This document shows, in pieces, positions 19,824 to 31,099 of a stretch of 64,000 nt of DNA. Below the pieces are notes generated by a model. It saw nothing but the letters and a program-made list of their open reading frames with translations, was not told the DNA's origin and searched no databases. A program made the position numbers and the translations under genes. Source of the stretch: Benincasa hispida (taxonomy: Eukaryota; Streptophyta; Magnoliopsida; Cucurbitales; Cucurbitaceae); NCBI RefSeq assembly GCF_009727055.1, contig NC_052349.1:91636881-91700880 (forward strand), read 5' to 3'. Position 1 is the first letter of the stretch. Every line of letters begins with the position of its first letter.

Positions 19824-22167
19824 TGTAACGACCCGAACCCCTAGGACTTAAGTTAGGCCGTTACTGAAATACATGCATGCATGGAACTTAACATGACACT
19901 CTTTTATGGTGAAATAAATGCTAAATAAATAAAGTCAAATAAAATATTTTCATTAAAACTAAATAAAAGTCAAACAACAGGGTACCCATAAATCATAATT
20001 AGAAATTTAATGAGTCTGGAAAAATGTAAAAGTTTGGAAACGAATACTAATCAATAAGTTTCAAACATGAAGACTGGAGGTGGAAAAAACATTAAAGAAA
20101 TCTAAACATCCTGAGCGGAAGCATAAAACTGGTCCCAGTGGCTCGATCACGGATTTTGCTTGTCAATCGCCAGTGCGTCCCTACTCTTACTTGAAACAAA
20201 AACATGAGAAATGGTGAGTATAAAATACTCAGTAAGTAACCCCACTACTGGGGTCAGGCTAGGCATCTATGTCCTCTAGATGCCTACCTCTAGTGGAACA
20301 TATAAACTGCTCAAGTCCTCATGGGACTCATACATGCATGAAAAACTTATTTCTATCCTACTGTAGTTAAGTATGCCCACTACCTTTGGTGAATCCTGAG
20401 GGAAACACAATCTCTTACATACGCATGGTTATGCATACACATCTTTCGTATACACATAACCCACTTAATGTGTACCTCTTTCGTACACCTAGTTAAGCAT
20501 ATACCTCTTTTGTATACACCTAACCTACTGAGTATGTACCTTTTTCGTACATCTAGTTATGTATACACCTCTTTCGTATACACATAACCTACTGAATGTG
20601 TACCTCTTTCATACACCTAGTTAAGCATACTCCTCTTTCATATACAGCTAACCTTCTGAGTATATACCTCTTTCTTACATCTAGTTATGTATACACCTCT
20701 TTCGTATACACATAACCCACTGAATGTGTACCTCTTTTGTACACCTAGTTAAGCATACACCTTTTTCGTATACACCTAACCTACTGAGTATGTGCCTCTA
20801 TCGTACATCTAGTTATGTATACACCTCTTTCGTATACACATAACCCACTGAGTATGTACCTCTTTCTACATCCCAGATCCTCTTTATAAGTGTAGGGATG
20901 CGTACCTCTTTCGTACACATGGTTAGGCACATACCTCTTTTGTATACACATAACCCACTGAGTATGTACCTCTTTCGTACACCCCAGTACCTTCTAGGTA
21001 TGTATCACTGTCATACACACCAGCGCCCTAGTACATCTCTTTCATGTACTAGCGCCCTTGGACGTGCATCACTTTCATGCAGTCACATAGTCTTAGAAAG
21101 GAAAAGAGATGCATCTAACTTCATATTACATATAACATTCACCTAATCATGAATCCTCTAAAATCTCCTGATCAAGGTCAGGTTAGTTAACCTCAACATA
21201 CGTAATTAATCTAGTATTAATGGATCCACTTTAGTACATCACTTTCATGCACTAACTCATGTAACAATCAAACATTTGAAATTTCATAATACATCATATA
21301 ACTTACACACTTTCATAATAAATTACATCAATAAGCACATTAACAAAAAACTCCAACTTTCACCTAACTTTAAAACATTTTCGTAGTAGTGTCGCTTAAC
21401 TCATAATTTAGGGTCATGCCCACTCGTCCTTTTAATATATCTCATAAAATTCTAAATCATACTCATACACTAACATGCTTCAGACATATTATCACATGCT
21501 CATATGTCTTTTCTAAACAATCCATTAAATCTCAGAACAGTCAGAATTATCCTTGTAACTAGTCTTAAAATCCTCAAAATAAATCATAAATTTACCGTCC
21601 GACACAAAGGCGGTTTCAGTAGTAAGATTACTTACTTCTAATCGCAAACTCTAGAAACAAGAAGCTCAACCTCTTCCTTGCCCAATGGAACCTTGAATCA
21701 AAGAAACATGAAAAACAACTTTAATCCTTGTTGGTTGTTGTTCGAAATTTGGAGCCATTAAGAAGTGGGTAACTCAAATCTAAGTCGCAAGCGTTGTGGC
21801 CGTTGAAGTTGTATGCTGCGGTGTCAGAGGACATTGGTTGGAGATTGAGGGCGTTGTCGTTGTTCATTGGAAGGAGAAAACAAATAGATGGGAAGTGGGG
21901 TTTGACTTTTTATATATATATAAAAAAAAAACAACAACAACAATAATAATAATAAAACAAAAAAGGAAATTTAATTCCATTACATTTAATTAATTCCTGC
22001 CATAAATTTTCAAATTGAATAATTTCACGCCAACAATTAAATTCCCGCACTTACACTTGAAGTCCAAAATTCCAAAAATGCCCTCCAACTAATAACAATT
22101 GCTGAAATTCCAAATAATAAAGTTACTGAAATTACATTATTACTAAAAAAATGTGCGGGGTGTTACA
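19824..22167. mobile_element. Solo LTR in the Copia-1 leader
   Basis: 2344 bp with TGTAAC...GTTACA ends and a perfect 5-bp TSD CTCTC (19819-19823 and 22168-22172). The left end TGTAACGACCC and the right end GGGGTGTTACA resemble Gypsy LTRs of the Del/Tekay kind (from memory). No gag, pol, PBS or polypurine tract is present, so it is a solo LTR left by LTR-LTR recombination. Its unusual content is a 64/128-bp tandem array of hairpins (20428-21255). The frame at 20898-21146 is a reading of that array. The rest is AT-rich and shows nothing else. Confidence 0.88.
20428..20955. repeat. 64-bp tandem repeat in 128-bp dimers, hairpin-forming
   Basis: GTTATG(C/T)ATACAC starts at 20428, 20556, 20684 and 20812, an exact 128-bp period. 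The half-unit GTTAAGCAT falls 64 bases later (20492, and so on). Each 64-bp unit carries two short inverted repeats around a CCTCTTTCG core. Stem sequences differ between sites yet remain complementary. Looser copies of the hairpin continue to about 21255. Confidence 0.9.
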
Positions 22168-22172
22168 CTCTC

Positions 22173-23075
22173 TCCATCCACCTTGATATTTACCTACCCA
22201 AACACCATCCGTTAAGGGGACATGCCAAAGGTTCCTCGAGGCCGAGGGTAAATCTCACGGTGTGGACTATTTAAGAGAAACGTGAAAGGTTTAAGTGAAG
22301 CATCTCTTGCCCGAAGTACCTTCCACTGAATATTCTATCTAGGGATTCATTAACCTAGACAATCCGACTACTGATTTTAGTCTAAGTCGTCTTTTTAAAA
22401 CTCTACTCATAAACAACGTTTGTCTATAAAATATGAACAAGTTCAAGTAGTCACATTGAAACGCTTTAATGGACTGTCCTTAACTTGCATGTATGCATCA
22501 AATCTATCTAATTCACCTTTCAAGGTAAGGTCCCAGGTAGAGGTGTTACGTTTCTGTCAACTTAAATATCCCAGCCTAGACAAATCCCACCTTAGACAAA
22601 AGGTCCCTTATAGATAAATTTGCTACACTTTAACCTTTTATTAGTCAATTTAATCCTATTGAACTGATGAAAAAGGTTAAAGCCTTAGGGTTTCTAATCA
22701 TATTAGAACTGTGATCTTAGGTCTATGTGATCCAAGTTTTAAACATTTTAAAACTATGAATTAAACCTAATTGAGCATGCATGTCTTTCTTATTTCTTTT
22801 AGCTCTAATTTCTCTTTAACTTTTAAAAAGAAACAAATAAAAAAAATATTGCGCACAACAAGGTGTTTATAACATTTATAAAGTAACCTATGTGTCATGC
22901 TTCATGCAATGTTTGGTCATTACTATACATAACTTTTATATATACGCGTAATAACCAAGCAAACATGCTATTATTCACCCGTATACTATAACAATTATAA
23001 GATAAAGATGATGCATGTCAATGCTTTTTATGCATACATAAATATAACTCTTATATTATATGATGCATGAGCATG
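22173..23075 (-). other. Copia-1 leader, middle segment
   Basis: Aligns in reverse with the Copia-3 leader at about 48920-49435 and 50835-51130 (for example the CTATAAGGGACCTTTTGTCT block at 22597-22617). This shows it is one leader, split by the solo LTR on the left and by Gypsy-A on the right (TSD GCATG, 23071-23075). AT-rich, no coding signal. Confidence 0.8.
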
Positions 23076-23357
23076 TGATAATGGGTAGAAATACACGTTA
23101 TTACAACCCAAATAAGTAAAACAATGAGAGAATGCGACGGTAAAAATATACAATATCATGTCCAAAAGCGTTAAACTGAAGAAATTGAGATCGCATACGC
23201 CCATCGCATAAAAGTAGCTAATTTACTTATTTTGTGCAGGAAAAATGCGTTGGCGCAAAGGAAATGCGATCCTAAGGAATTAGGCATCCACGCGCTTGAA
23301 AGATTACGATCGTATGCGATCGTGAGATGTTGCTCAAGAAGGTGGCCGCATTAAAAC

Positions 23358-23395
23358 CTGTCTCTTATACACATCTAGATGTGTATAAGAGACAG
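23358..23395. other. Embedded Nextera mate-pair junction adapter (artefact)
   Basis: The same 38-base palindromic adapter as at 7887-7924. The 3' LTR copy (about 30088-30100) reads straight through as GCATAAAGACTGTGCATCAAGG, so little or nothing was lost here, but the inserted bases are not genomic. Confidence 0.97.
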
Positions 23396-23599
23396 GCATC
23401 AAGGTGACAACATAATAAATCATGATGGGACGGAAAGCTGATGACGGTCGAATCTGAATTTAGTTGACAAGCCGTTAAAGCCACATTGTAGCAAGTACAC
23501 TCAACTTTCGGTGACCTTTAATCGGCACATCAGAGCAGGAGATTTAATGACTGCCCATAATTGCAATCATTAGAGAGAAAGGCTACTTCACCTTGAGTT

Positions 23600-23610
23600 C
23601 TATAAATACC
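23600..23610 (+). promoter_or_regulatory. LTR TATA box of Gypsy-A
   Basis: CTATAAATACC lies in the 5' LTR and recurs in the 3' LTR at 30307-30316. It is in the same relative place as the family C TATA box. Confidence 0.6.
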
Positions 23611-24051
23611 GAAGGCCACCATTGTAACAAGGATCGCCATATAGAAGAGAGAATAAGTTAGAATCATTAGTCCGTTCATGTACATACTCATATTTAGCAT
23701 TAGAGAACAGAGACGAGCTAGGAAACGAAGAAGTCGAGAGATCATTCCCGGTCAGATCGAGAGACTGCCGGGAAGTGCAACAAAGGGAGAGAGGGCCAAC
23801 ACTTGCAAAAGTAAGAATATTCATCTGATAGAGTTGGAGTGAAAAAGACAGTGTAAAAGGCCACGGGAAGCAAGACATTGCTATTGGGCTTCTTATCTTT
23901 ACATTCCATTGCTATTCTGTATTCAGTAGTCCTTGTGTTCGACCCTGGACTTACCAGGAAACCTAGTGAGGCTTATACTTGGGTCCAATGCATAACACAT
24001 CACCGCAACTCATACCATAATCGCATCACAATTTACAACGCATCAAGTTTT

Positions 24052-24069
24052 TGGTGTTGTTGCCGAGGA
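24052..24069 (+). other. Primer-binding site, tRNA-Asp type, decayed
   Basis: TGGTGTTGTTGCCGAGGA has four transitions relative to the perfect site at 12783-12800. It lies six bases past the LTR. Confidence 0.8.
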
Positions 24070-24174
24070 CTACGGCAGTACATATTGCGCTAACAGTAAA
24101 CCTTTTGATTTTCTTTGTAGCTTTTGACCTCTGTGCACTGACATTGCTTTGTTAAGTGAAGAAGCAGGTGTCGC

Positions 24175-25201
24175 ATGAGCGAAGGAACCATTTCTGAGCC
24201 CAACTACGACCTAGAGATCGAAAGAACGTTCTAAAGAAGACAGAGAAACAATCGCCGACAACAACAAGAGAGAAATCCCAGAATGGCAGAACAACCGGAA
24301 GAAAGAGCCGCAAATGGAAACAACATCATGGAAAACCCCATTCTCCTGACGAACGACCGCAATAGACCCATCCAAGACTATGCGTCACCTAACTTATATG
24401 ATTTCTCCCTAGGAATCATGAGGCCAGCTTTAGACGGATCGAGGTGTGAGATGAAGCCGATTATGTTACAGATGATCCAGACAGTCAGACAGTTTGATGG
24501 AAGGTGTGGCGAGGATCCACACGCCCATCTCTGGAGTTTTATTGAAATCTGTAACACTTTTGTGTTCCCAAATATATCAGCTGAAGAAGTTCGACTAACA
24601 TTGTTCCCATTTTCATTATGCGATTGAGGAAGGAAATGGGCATATTCTTTCGAACCAAGGGAGATAACTTCGTGGGAACAAGTTGTAGAGAAGCTCATGA
24701 AGAAATACTTCTCTCCTACTGAGAATGCAAGAAGAAGGAAGCTAATTACAAATTTTGAACAAGAAATTGACAAATCGCTCAGTAACGCGTGGGTGAGGTT
24801 TAAGAGATTGGTGCGAGATTGTCCGCACAACAAATTACCAGGCTGTCTCCAAATGGAGATATTTTATCATGGCTTGAACGCTGCATCGCAGACAGCTGCC
24901 AATGCGGTAGCAACTGGTGGTCAGCTTGATAAAACTCATGATGAGGCTAAAAATATTCTTGATCGCATATCAAATAATCATGAAGACAGGCAGGAAAGCG
25001 ATCAACGACTAAAAATCCGAGAAGGTAAACGCAAACAATGGGGCCATCGCATTTCTACAGAATCAAATGAATTCGATGATTAATTTGTTATAGGGCATCG
25101 CAATCAACATCCTTGGAATGCAAAGAGGGCAGGTCAACGCAATTGAATAGACGAGCACGAGTTGTGCTACTTGTGGAGAATTGCATCCGATTGAAGAATG
25201 T
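24175..25201 (+). pseudogene. Gypsy-A gag
   Basis: The first ATG (24175) starts MSEGTISEPNYDLEIERTF and meets TAA. The frame then runs from 24283 through the capsid-like gag domain: NRPIQDYASPNLYDF, DPHAHLWSFIEICNTF and SAEEVRLTLFPFSLCD. TGA at 24625 replaces a Gln codon (CDQARKW in Gypsy-B). It resumes at 24697 (KYFSPTENARRRKLITNFEQ) to 25083. A zinc knuckle of the CX2CX3HX4C kind lies at 25163-25201 (C-A-T-C-G-E-L-H-P-I-E-E-C). Gag would form the particle and bind RNA. Three stops make it non-functional. Confidence 0.9.
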
Positions 25202-26220
25202 TCAAGGAACCCGCAGTCAGTATACTTCGTAAAGAACAAAATTTTCTCTAATACATACAACCCCGGGTGGAGAAACCACCCCAACTTCGCTTGGAAAAAT
25301 AATCAATAGAGTTATCAACCTATGGCACAAAAAGAAGGACTGCTAGGATTTTTCCAACGAACGAACGATTAACCATAACATCAAGCAAGCAGCTCGCAAG
25401 CACCGCCATCTTCCTCTCTAGAGAGCCTATTAAAGCAGTACATTGAAAAGAATGAGACGGTTCTCCAGAACCAGCCGACTTCTATCCGCAATCTCGAAAT
25501 CCAAATAGGACAGATTGCGGAAGAGCAGAAAAATAGACCGTGAGGGACACTACCGAGCTCAACTGAGCTCCCTCGCAACCCGGGGAATGCAGGAAAGGAG
25601 AAATTTCAAGTAGTGACTTTGCGAAGTAGAAAGACGATAGCGGATGAAAAGAAGGAGCCGAGTAGGACCAATCCAGTTGCGATGGAATCCAAGAACTTGT
25701 TGACGCAAAATGAACTAGAAGAGCCTGAGATGATGGAACCGGAAGTTGTGTCCACCTCTAGGCCTATAGAACACGAAACTGTGAAGGTACAACTGCCACC
25801 ATTCCCGGAAAGACTTAAGAAGAAGCAAAATGATGAAGTGCAGTATCATCGCTTCATGGAAATGTTAAAATAGTTACACATCAACATCCCTTTTTCAGAA
25901 GCGATAGAACAAATGCCAAAATATGCTAAGTTTTTGAAGGACATGGTGTCAAAGAAAAGAAGCACGGGAAAGTTCGCAACGGTGGCGTTAATGCAAAAGT
26001 CAAACACCATAATCCCACCGAAGATGCATGACCTAGGAAGTTTCACGATACCTTGCTCAATTGGCAGGATCTATATCGGTCAAGCGCTATGCAACCTTGG
26101 GGCCAGTATAAATTTAATGCCCCTTTAAGTCTTCAAACAGTTGAATGTGGGGCTGCTGACGCCCACGACAGCGACTCTCTAGCTTGCGGACAGGTCCCTA
26201 GTTCACCCTGAGGGAAACTT
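25202..26220 (+). pseudogene. Gypsy-A gag-pol linker and protease
   Basis: The linker frame 25613-25873 (TLRSRKTIADEKKEPSRTNP, acidic middle, VQLPPFPERLKKKQ) precedes a TAG. The protease region then reads MPKYAKFLKDMVSKKR and CSIGRIYIGQALCNLGASIN. The active site is Asn-Leu-Gly-Ala-Ser where Gypsy-B has Asp-Leu-Gly, so the catalytic Asp is lost. A stop follows MPL. At about 26220 the sequence jumps into RT. Confidence 0.85.
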
Positions 26221-26960
26221 GGGTAAGCCCCATACAATGCGTGCCCAAGAAGGGAGGAATGACGCTAGTCTCGAACACAAACAATGAGTTAATACCAATG
26301 AGAACCGTCACTGGCTGGAAAATTTTCATGGACTACCACAAGCTCAATGCGGTGACGAAGAAGAACCATTTCCCTTTGCCTTTTATTGATCAGATGCTAG
26401 ACCGCCTAGCAGGAAATGATTACTTCTGTTTTCTTGATGGGTAGACGGGCTACAACCAAATAATTCTCACTCCTATAGACCAAGAAAGGACTACATTCAC
26501 CTACACATACGGAACGTTTTCTTTTCACTGCATGCCATTCGGACTATGCAATGCGCGGAGCATGTTTCAGAGGTGCATGATGGCTATCTTCTCCGAGTTT
26601 CTTGAGGATTCAGTGGAAATTTTTATGGACAACTTCTCAATTTACGGGAAAACATAGGAAATCTGTCTGAACAACTTGGGGAATATATTGAAGAGATGCG
26701 AAGAGATAAATCTTGTGCTGAATTGGGAGAAATGCCATTTCATGGTGAACGAAGGAATTGTGCTTGGGCACAAGGTTTCCAGAGAAGGCCTGGAGGTGGA
26801 TAAAGAGAAAATTGAGGCTATTGAAAAGCTTCCACCTCCAGCAAATGTGAAGGCTATAAGGAGTTTCCTGGGACATGCAGGATTCTACCGTCGTTTTGTG
26901 AAGGACTTTTCAAAGATAGCTCGACCATTGAGTGCATTGCTAGAGGTCGACAGAACTTTT
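26221..26960 (+). pseudogene. Gypsy-A reverse transcriptase
   Basis: Reads KIFMDYHKLNAVTKKNHFPL, FIDQMLDRLAGNDYFCFLDG (motif A), a TAG where Tyr or Phe is expected, GYNQI, CMPFGLCNA and then FMDNFSIYG. The last is the YMDD-type catalytic box with its second Asp changed to Asn, so the enzyme would be inactive even without stops. RT continues in the long frame 26676-27791 with [20 protein letters not shown] and [20 protein letters not shown]. The N-terminal fingers are deleted. Confidence 0.9.
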
Positions 26961-27450
26961 GACTTTGATACACAGTGTCTCTACGCATTCAAAAAACTGA
27001 AGAACGCATTAATTACCACACCTGTTTTGATCGCACTAGACTGGACGAAGCCATTCAAGCTAATGTGCGATGCTAGTAGTTATGCGATGGGGGTAGTGTT
27101 AGCACAGAAGAAAAAAACAATGCTACACCCTATCGCATATACAAGTAGAACATTGAACCTTGCCCAAGTAAACTACATTACCACTGAGAAGGAGCTTCTT
27201 GCGGTGATCTTTGTGCTCGAAAAATTCAGAGCTTATTTACTGGGATCCAAAGTGATAGTTCACACTGACCACTTGGCAATCAGATATTTAATGACAAAAG
27301 AAGATGCAAAGCCGAAACTGATTCGATGGGTGCTCCTCCTTCAAGAATTCAACATGGAAATAATTGACTACAAGGGGACAGAGAACCAACTTACTGACCA
27401 TCTATCGAGATTAGAGAATCCGAAAGTCGACCGCATTCAGTCGGAGGTGA
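26961..27450 (+). pseudogene. Gypsy-A RNase H
   Basis: In the same frame as the RT end: [20 protein letters not shown] (first catalytic Asp kept), [20 protein letters not shown] in the form [10 protein letters not shown] (Glu) and [14 protein letters not shown] (Asp). All three residues are present and the domain is open throughout, the best preserved part of Gypsy-A. It degrades template RNA during cDNA synthesis. Confidence 0.9.
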
Positions 27451-28790
27451 ACGCAACCTTTCCAAATGAGCAGTTGTTCAAACTTGAAGAATTGCCATGG
27501 TACGCTGATGTTGTCAATTACCTGGTCTGTGAGCAATTTTCAGAGAATTTCACAACCCACCAAAAGAGACGGCTTATGCATGAATGTAAATCCTACTACT
27601 GGGATGAGCCGAATCTCTACAAGAGGGGGTCAAACCAGATCTTGCGACTGTGTGTGCCAGAGACTGCTTATCAGTGCATACTTTCCCAGTGCCATGACTC
27701 ACCTTATAGTGGACATTCCGGAGGTCAACGCACAGCAGCGAAAGTGTTACAAAACGGGTATTATTGGCCGACTTTATTCAAGGATGCGTGAGACTATTCT
27801 ATGAAATGCGACAAGTGTCAACGAACAGGAAACATTTCATGAAAGAATGTGATACCGATGAATATTATATTGGAATTGAAGCTCTTCGACGTGTGGGGCA
27901 TAGACTTCATGGGACCATTTCCACCATCAAATAGTCACAAATACATTTTGTTGGCTGTCGATTATGTCTCTAAATGGGTTGAAGCGGTATCATGCATCGC
28001 AAATGAAGTGGTGATAGCCTCCAGATTCTTGCAAAGAAACATTTTCACTCGTTTTGGCACCCCACGTGCCATAATAAGTGATGAAGGCTCCCACTTTGTC
28101 AATGGCATCATCAACAAACTGTTGCTCAAGTACAATATCCACCATAAGGTCACCACCACATATCATCCACAGACAAACGACCAAGCCGAGGTGTCTAATA
28201 GGGAAATCAAACTGATCCTAGAAAAGGTGGTGAATCCTTCACGCAAAGATTGGGCCATGAAGCTTGATGATGCCTTGTGGGCATATAAAACCACCTATAA
28301 AAACACGCTAATAGGCATGTCCCGTAATGGTTTGGTGTTTGGGAAGGCATGTCACTTACCGCCGAAATTAGGCACAAGGCAACTGTGGTATAAAGAAGCT
28401 CATTTGATTTAAGACTGGCAGAAGGAGGAAAGAAAACTTCAGTTGCTCGAGCTATGCGAAATGGAGAATTCAAGCATATAAAAAATGCAAGATCTACAAG
28501 GAATGTGCAAAGCGTTGGCATGACAAATGACTATGCGAAAAGAATCTCCAGGTTGGACAGAAGGCCTGCTATCAACTCTAGGCTACGACTCTTTCCCCAG
28601 AAAATTAAGTTCACACTGGTCCGGATCATTTGTAATTAAAGAAGTATTCCCGCACGATGCACTTAAATTAACTAAATGAAGAAGGGATCTAGCACATTCA
28701 AGGTCAAACGGGCAAAGAGTCAAGATTGACGGAGGAGACTTTCATCGCAAGAAAACCTCTGTGACCTGAGGAATCCTAAACTGAAGAAGA
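27451..28790 (+). pseudogene. Gypsy-A integrase
   Basis: The zinc-binding part has [20 protein letters not shown] and, after a TGA at 27789, CDKCQR (HHCC). The core in frame 27849-28412 has [11 protein letters not shown] (Asp), [12 protein letters not shown] (Asp) and [17 protein letters not shown] (Glu), so D,D,E is intact. The frame ends after [10 protein letters not shown]. The C-terminal GPY/F-like module follows in scrambled frames (SHWSGSFVIKEVFPH near 28610-28660). Confidence 0.88.
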
Positions 28791-29809
28791 ATGAGCAGTC
28801 CCCGTGCTATTATGCGAAAACAAACTCATCAGGGACACAATTTTTTTTTTTTTTTTGAAGTATCCTTTTGATATCTTTCTTTCATGAACTTACTTTACCC
28901 TTTTTTGTACAAACACTACTCTTTGAAATTTCCAACTTCGTCCTTCATACTTTTTACCCTCTTAATATTCAGCAATGATCGTAGTAAACGATTGTGGGGG
29001 AGCTACGCGATAATATCAAACACACGACCAGTTCGACCAGCCCATCACAATCGAGGAATCAACCCACCGCAAAGAAGGATGCGATCATAGATGATGTGGG
29101 AAACAAAGAAAATTTGGGGGTTGTATCTTTCTTTCCAAATTTTGCATGTCTCGCATCTCATTTTAATATTGCTAAATTTTATCATCACATCCTCTTTAGT
29201 TTGACGCAATCATTAAATTTTGATTACTCTATTTAGACACCGCATTCTTCCCCGTACCAATTATGATTTCAATGATGAAATTCATGCCCTTATTTCTTAC
29301 CGCATGTACTAAAATTAACTTAATTTCAGGATAGTCAATTCATGAAACATTTCTAAAAGTTAGCGATCCACCAACTTTCTTTCAAAACGATTTTTACGAA
29401 ATTTCCTAAGAGCAACGCATGAGTTATTTCATCTATCAGCAATGAGGACATTGCTATGTATAAATTTAGAGGTGCTAGTATTTATTTTAAACCTTGCTCT
29501 TGGATCAGCGTAAGGTCACAAAAAGAATATCTAAACAGTGCAAGGATAAAAATCATTTGGAAACACCCCGGTTGGAGAAAGTTTTGAAATAAATCATGCG
29601 ATGTTTAGGAAACAAGTAAAGTTTTTTTGAAGGTTAAACAAGTGGTCCCTAAGTATTAGAAATATTTCAGGAAAAGATCAGGATAGAAATTAAGAAGGTG
29701 TTGGTTCATGAAATTTGAATAAGGCACCATGAGAAATTTAGGTAGGGTAAAGGCAGTTGACTCTTTAAAGAAGATCTTTAGTTTATGCTTGAGGACAAAC
29801 ATTTTTTTA
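28791..29809 (+). other. Gypsy-A 3' untranslated region
   Basis: Homologous to the Gypsy-B tail (38341-38907 and 40565-41097). It contains a T-run (28840-28856), an ACGATTGTGGGGGAGCTACGCG segment and a TTGAGGACAAACATTT motif before the polypurine tract, also found as TTGAGGACAAGCAT in family C (17004). No envelope-like frame with membrane segments is seen. Confidence 0.65.
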
Positions 29810-29821
29810 AATTTGGGGGTG
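29810..29821 (+). other. Polypurine tract of Gypsy-A
   Basis: AATTTGGGGGTG is followed at once by the LTR start TGATAATGGG. Confidence 0.85.
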
Positions 29822-31099
29822 TGATAATGGGTAGAAATACATGTTATTACAACGCAAATAAGTAAAATAATGAGAAAATGCGACGGTAAAAATATATCAT
29901 GTCCAAAAGCGCTAAACTGAAGAAATTGCGATCGCATGCGCCCATCGCATAAAAGTAGTTAATTTAATTATTTTATGTAGGAAAAATGTGTTGGTGCAAA
30001 GGAAGTTTCGATACAAAGGAATTAGGCGTCCACGCGCTTGAAAGATTGCGATCGTATGCGATCGTGAGAGGTTGCTCAAGAAGGTGGCCGCATAAAGACT
30101 GTGCATCAAGGTGACAACATAATAAATCATGATGGGACGGAAAGCTGATGACGGTCGAATTCGAATTTAGTTGGCAAGCCATTAAAGTCACACTGTAGAA
30201 AATACACTCAACTTTCGGTGACCTTTAATCAGTGCATCAGAGTAGGAGATTTAATGACCTCCCATCATTGCAATCATTAGAGAGAAAGGCTGCTTCACCT
30301 TGAGCTCTATAAATACTAAAGGCCACCATTGTAACAAGGATTGCCATATAGAAGAGAGAATAAGTTAGAGTCGTTTGTCCGTTCATACTTAGCTTTAGAG
30401 GACAGAGACGAGTTGGAAGAAGAAGAAGCCGAGGGATCATTCCCAGTAAGATCGAGAGACTATCGGGAAGTGCTACAAAGGGAGAGAGGGCCAACATTTG
30501 CGAAAGCAAGAATATTCATCTGGACAGAGTTGGAATGAAAAAGATAGTGTAAAAGGCCACGAGAAGCAAGACATTGCTACCGGGCTTCTTATCTCTACAT
30601 TCCATTGTTATTCTGTATACAAAATTTTTATAAAAAATGGAAATCTCATTTCAACTTATGTGCAATCTCTCCATACTTCGCATGAGTAGCTAAATTTTCG
30701 AATGGGTTGAGAAGTACTTAGCTAGCATGACCTAAGATTTACACTTTATGCAATCATCTTGTCTTATGTATGCGTTATTCACCCTTTAAAGATACTGGAG
30801 AGAGTAGTCTAAAGAAAGAATCTAGAATTGAGAGAGTCAGATTAGAATCTAGGCTTGAGAGAGTCAGATTAGAACCGCATAAGCAAGAAATCGAAACTTA
30901 GACATAAGTTCTATCGCTATTTACACATCGCATGCACCCTAGAAATAGGATATAATAGTATGTGGTCACCTTGTGTATGTGTGCATCATTCATCATCACA
31001 TAAACAAGAATAGAGGCTTAGACATAAGCTATCGACATTTTCATATACATCGCATGCATCCTAGAAATAGGAATTATGGAATTTGCATTGAGAGATGAT
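29822..31099 (+). repeat. 3' LTR of Gypsy-A, left part
   Basis: Matches the 5' LTR until about 30618 and then carries the extra segment missing there, up to the Gypsy-B insertion. The rest lies at 44943-45308. Joined and without the duplicated pentamer, the LTR is about 1.64 kb. Confidence 0.9.

Larger units (their letters stand above)
23076..24045 (+). repeat. 5' LTR of Gypsy-A, internally deleted
   Basis: Starts TGATAATGGGTAGAAATACA and ends CAACGCATCA. At about 23922 it jumps from GCTATTCTGTAT to TCAGTAGTCC, skipping roughly 675 bp that the 3' LTR carries (30618-31099 plus the start of 44943-45308). It contains a TATA box at 23601-23609 and a sequencing adapter at 23358-23395. Confidence 0.9.

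Noticed and set aside
20428..20960. Regular repeats with hairpins, resembling a CRISPR array
   Set aside because: The spacing segments are themselves repeated (64/128-bp tandem units), no cas genes are near, and the setting is a plant solo LTR.
24378..24833. 151-codon minus frame
   Set aside because: Antisense to the Gypsy-A gag and without its own domain; a matching shadow occurs over Gypsy-B.
28791..29809. Possible envelope-like gene downstream of the Gypsy-A integrase, as in some Athila elements
   Set aside because: No frame above about 90 codons, no signal peptide or membrane segment that matches between Gypsy-A and Gypsy-B.
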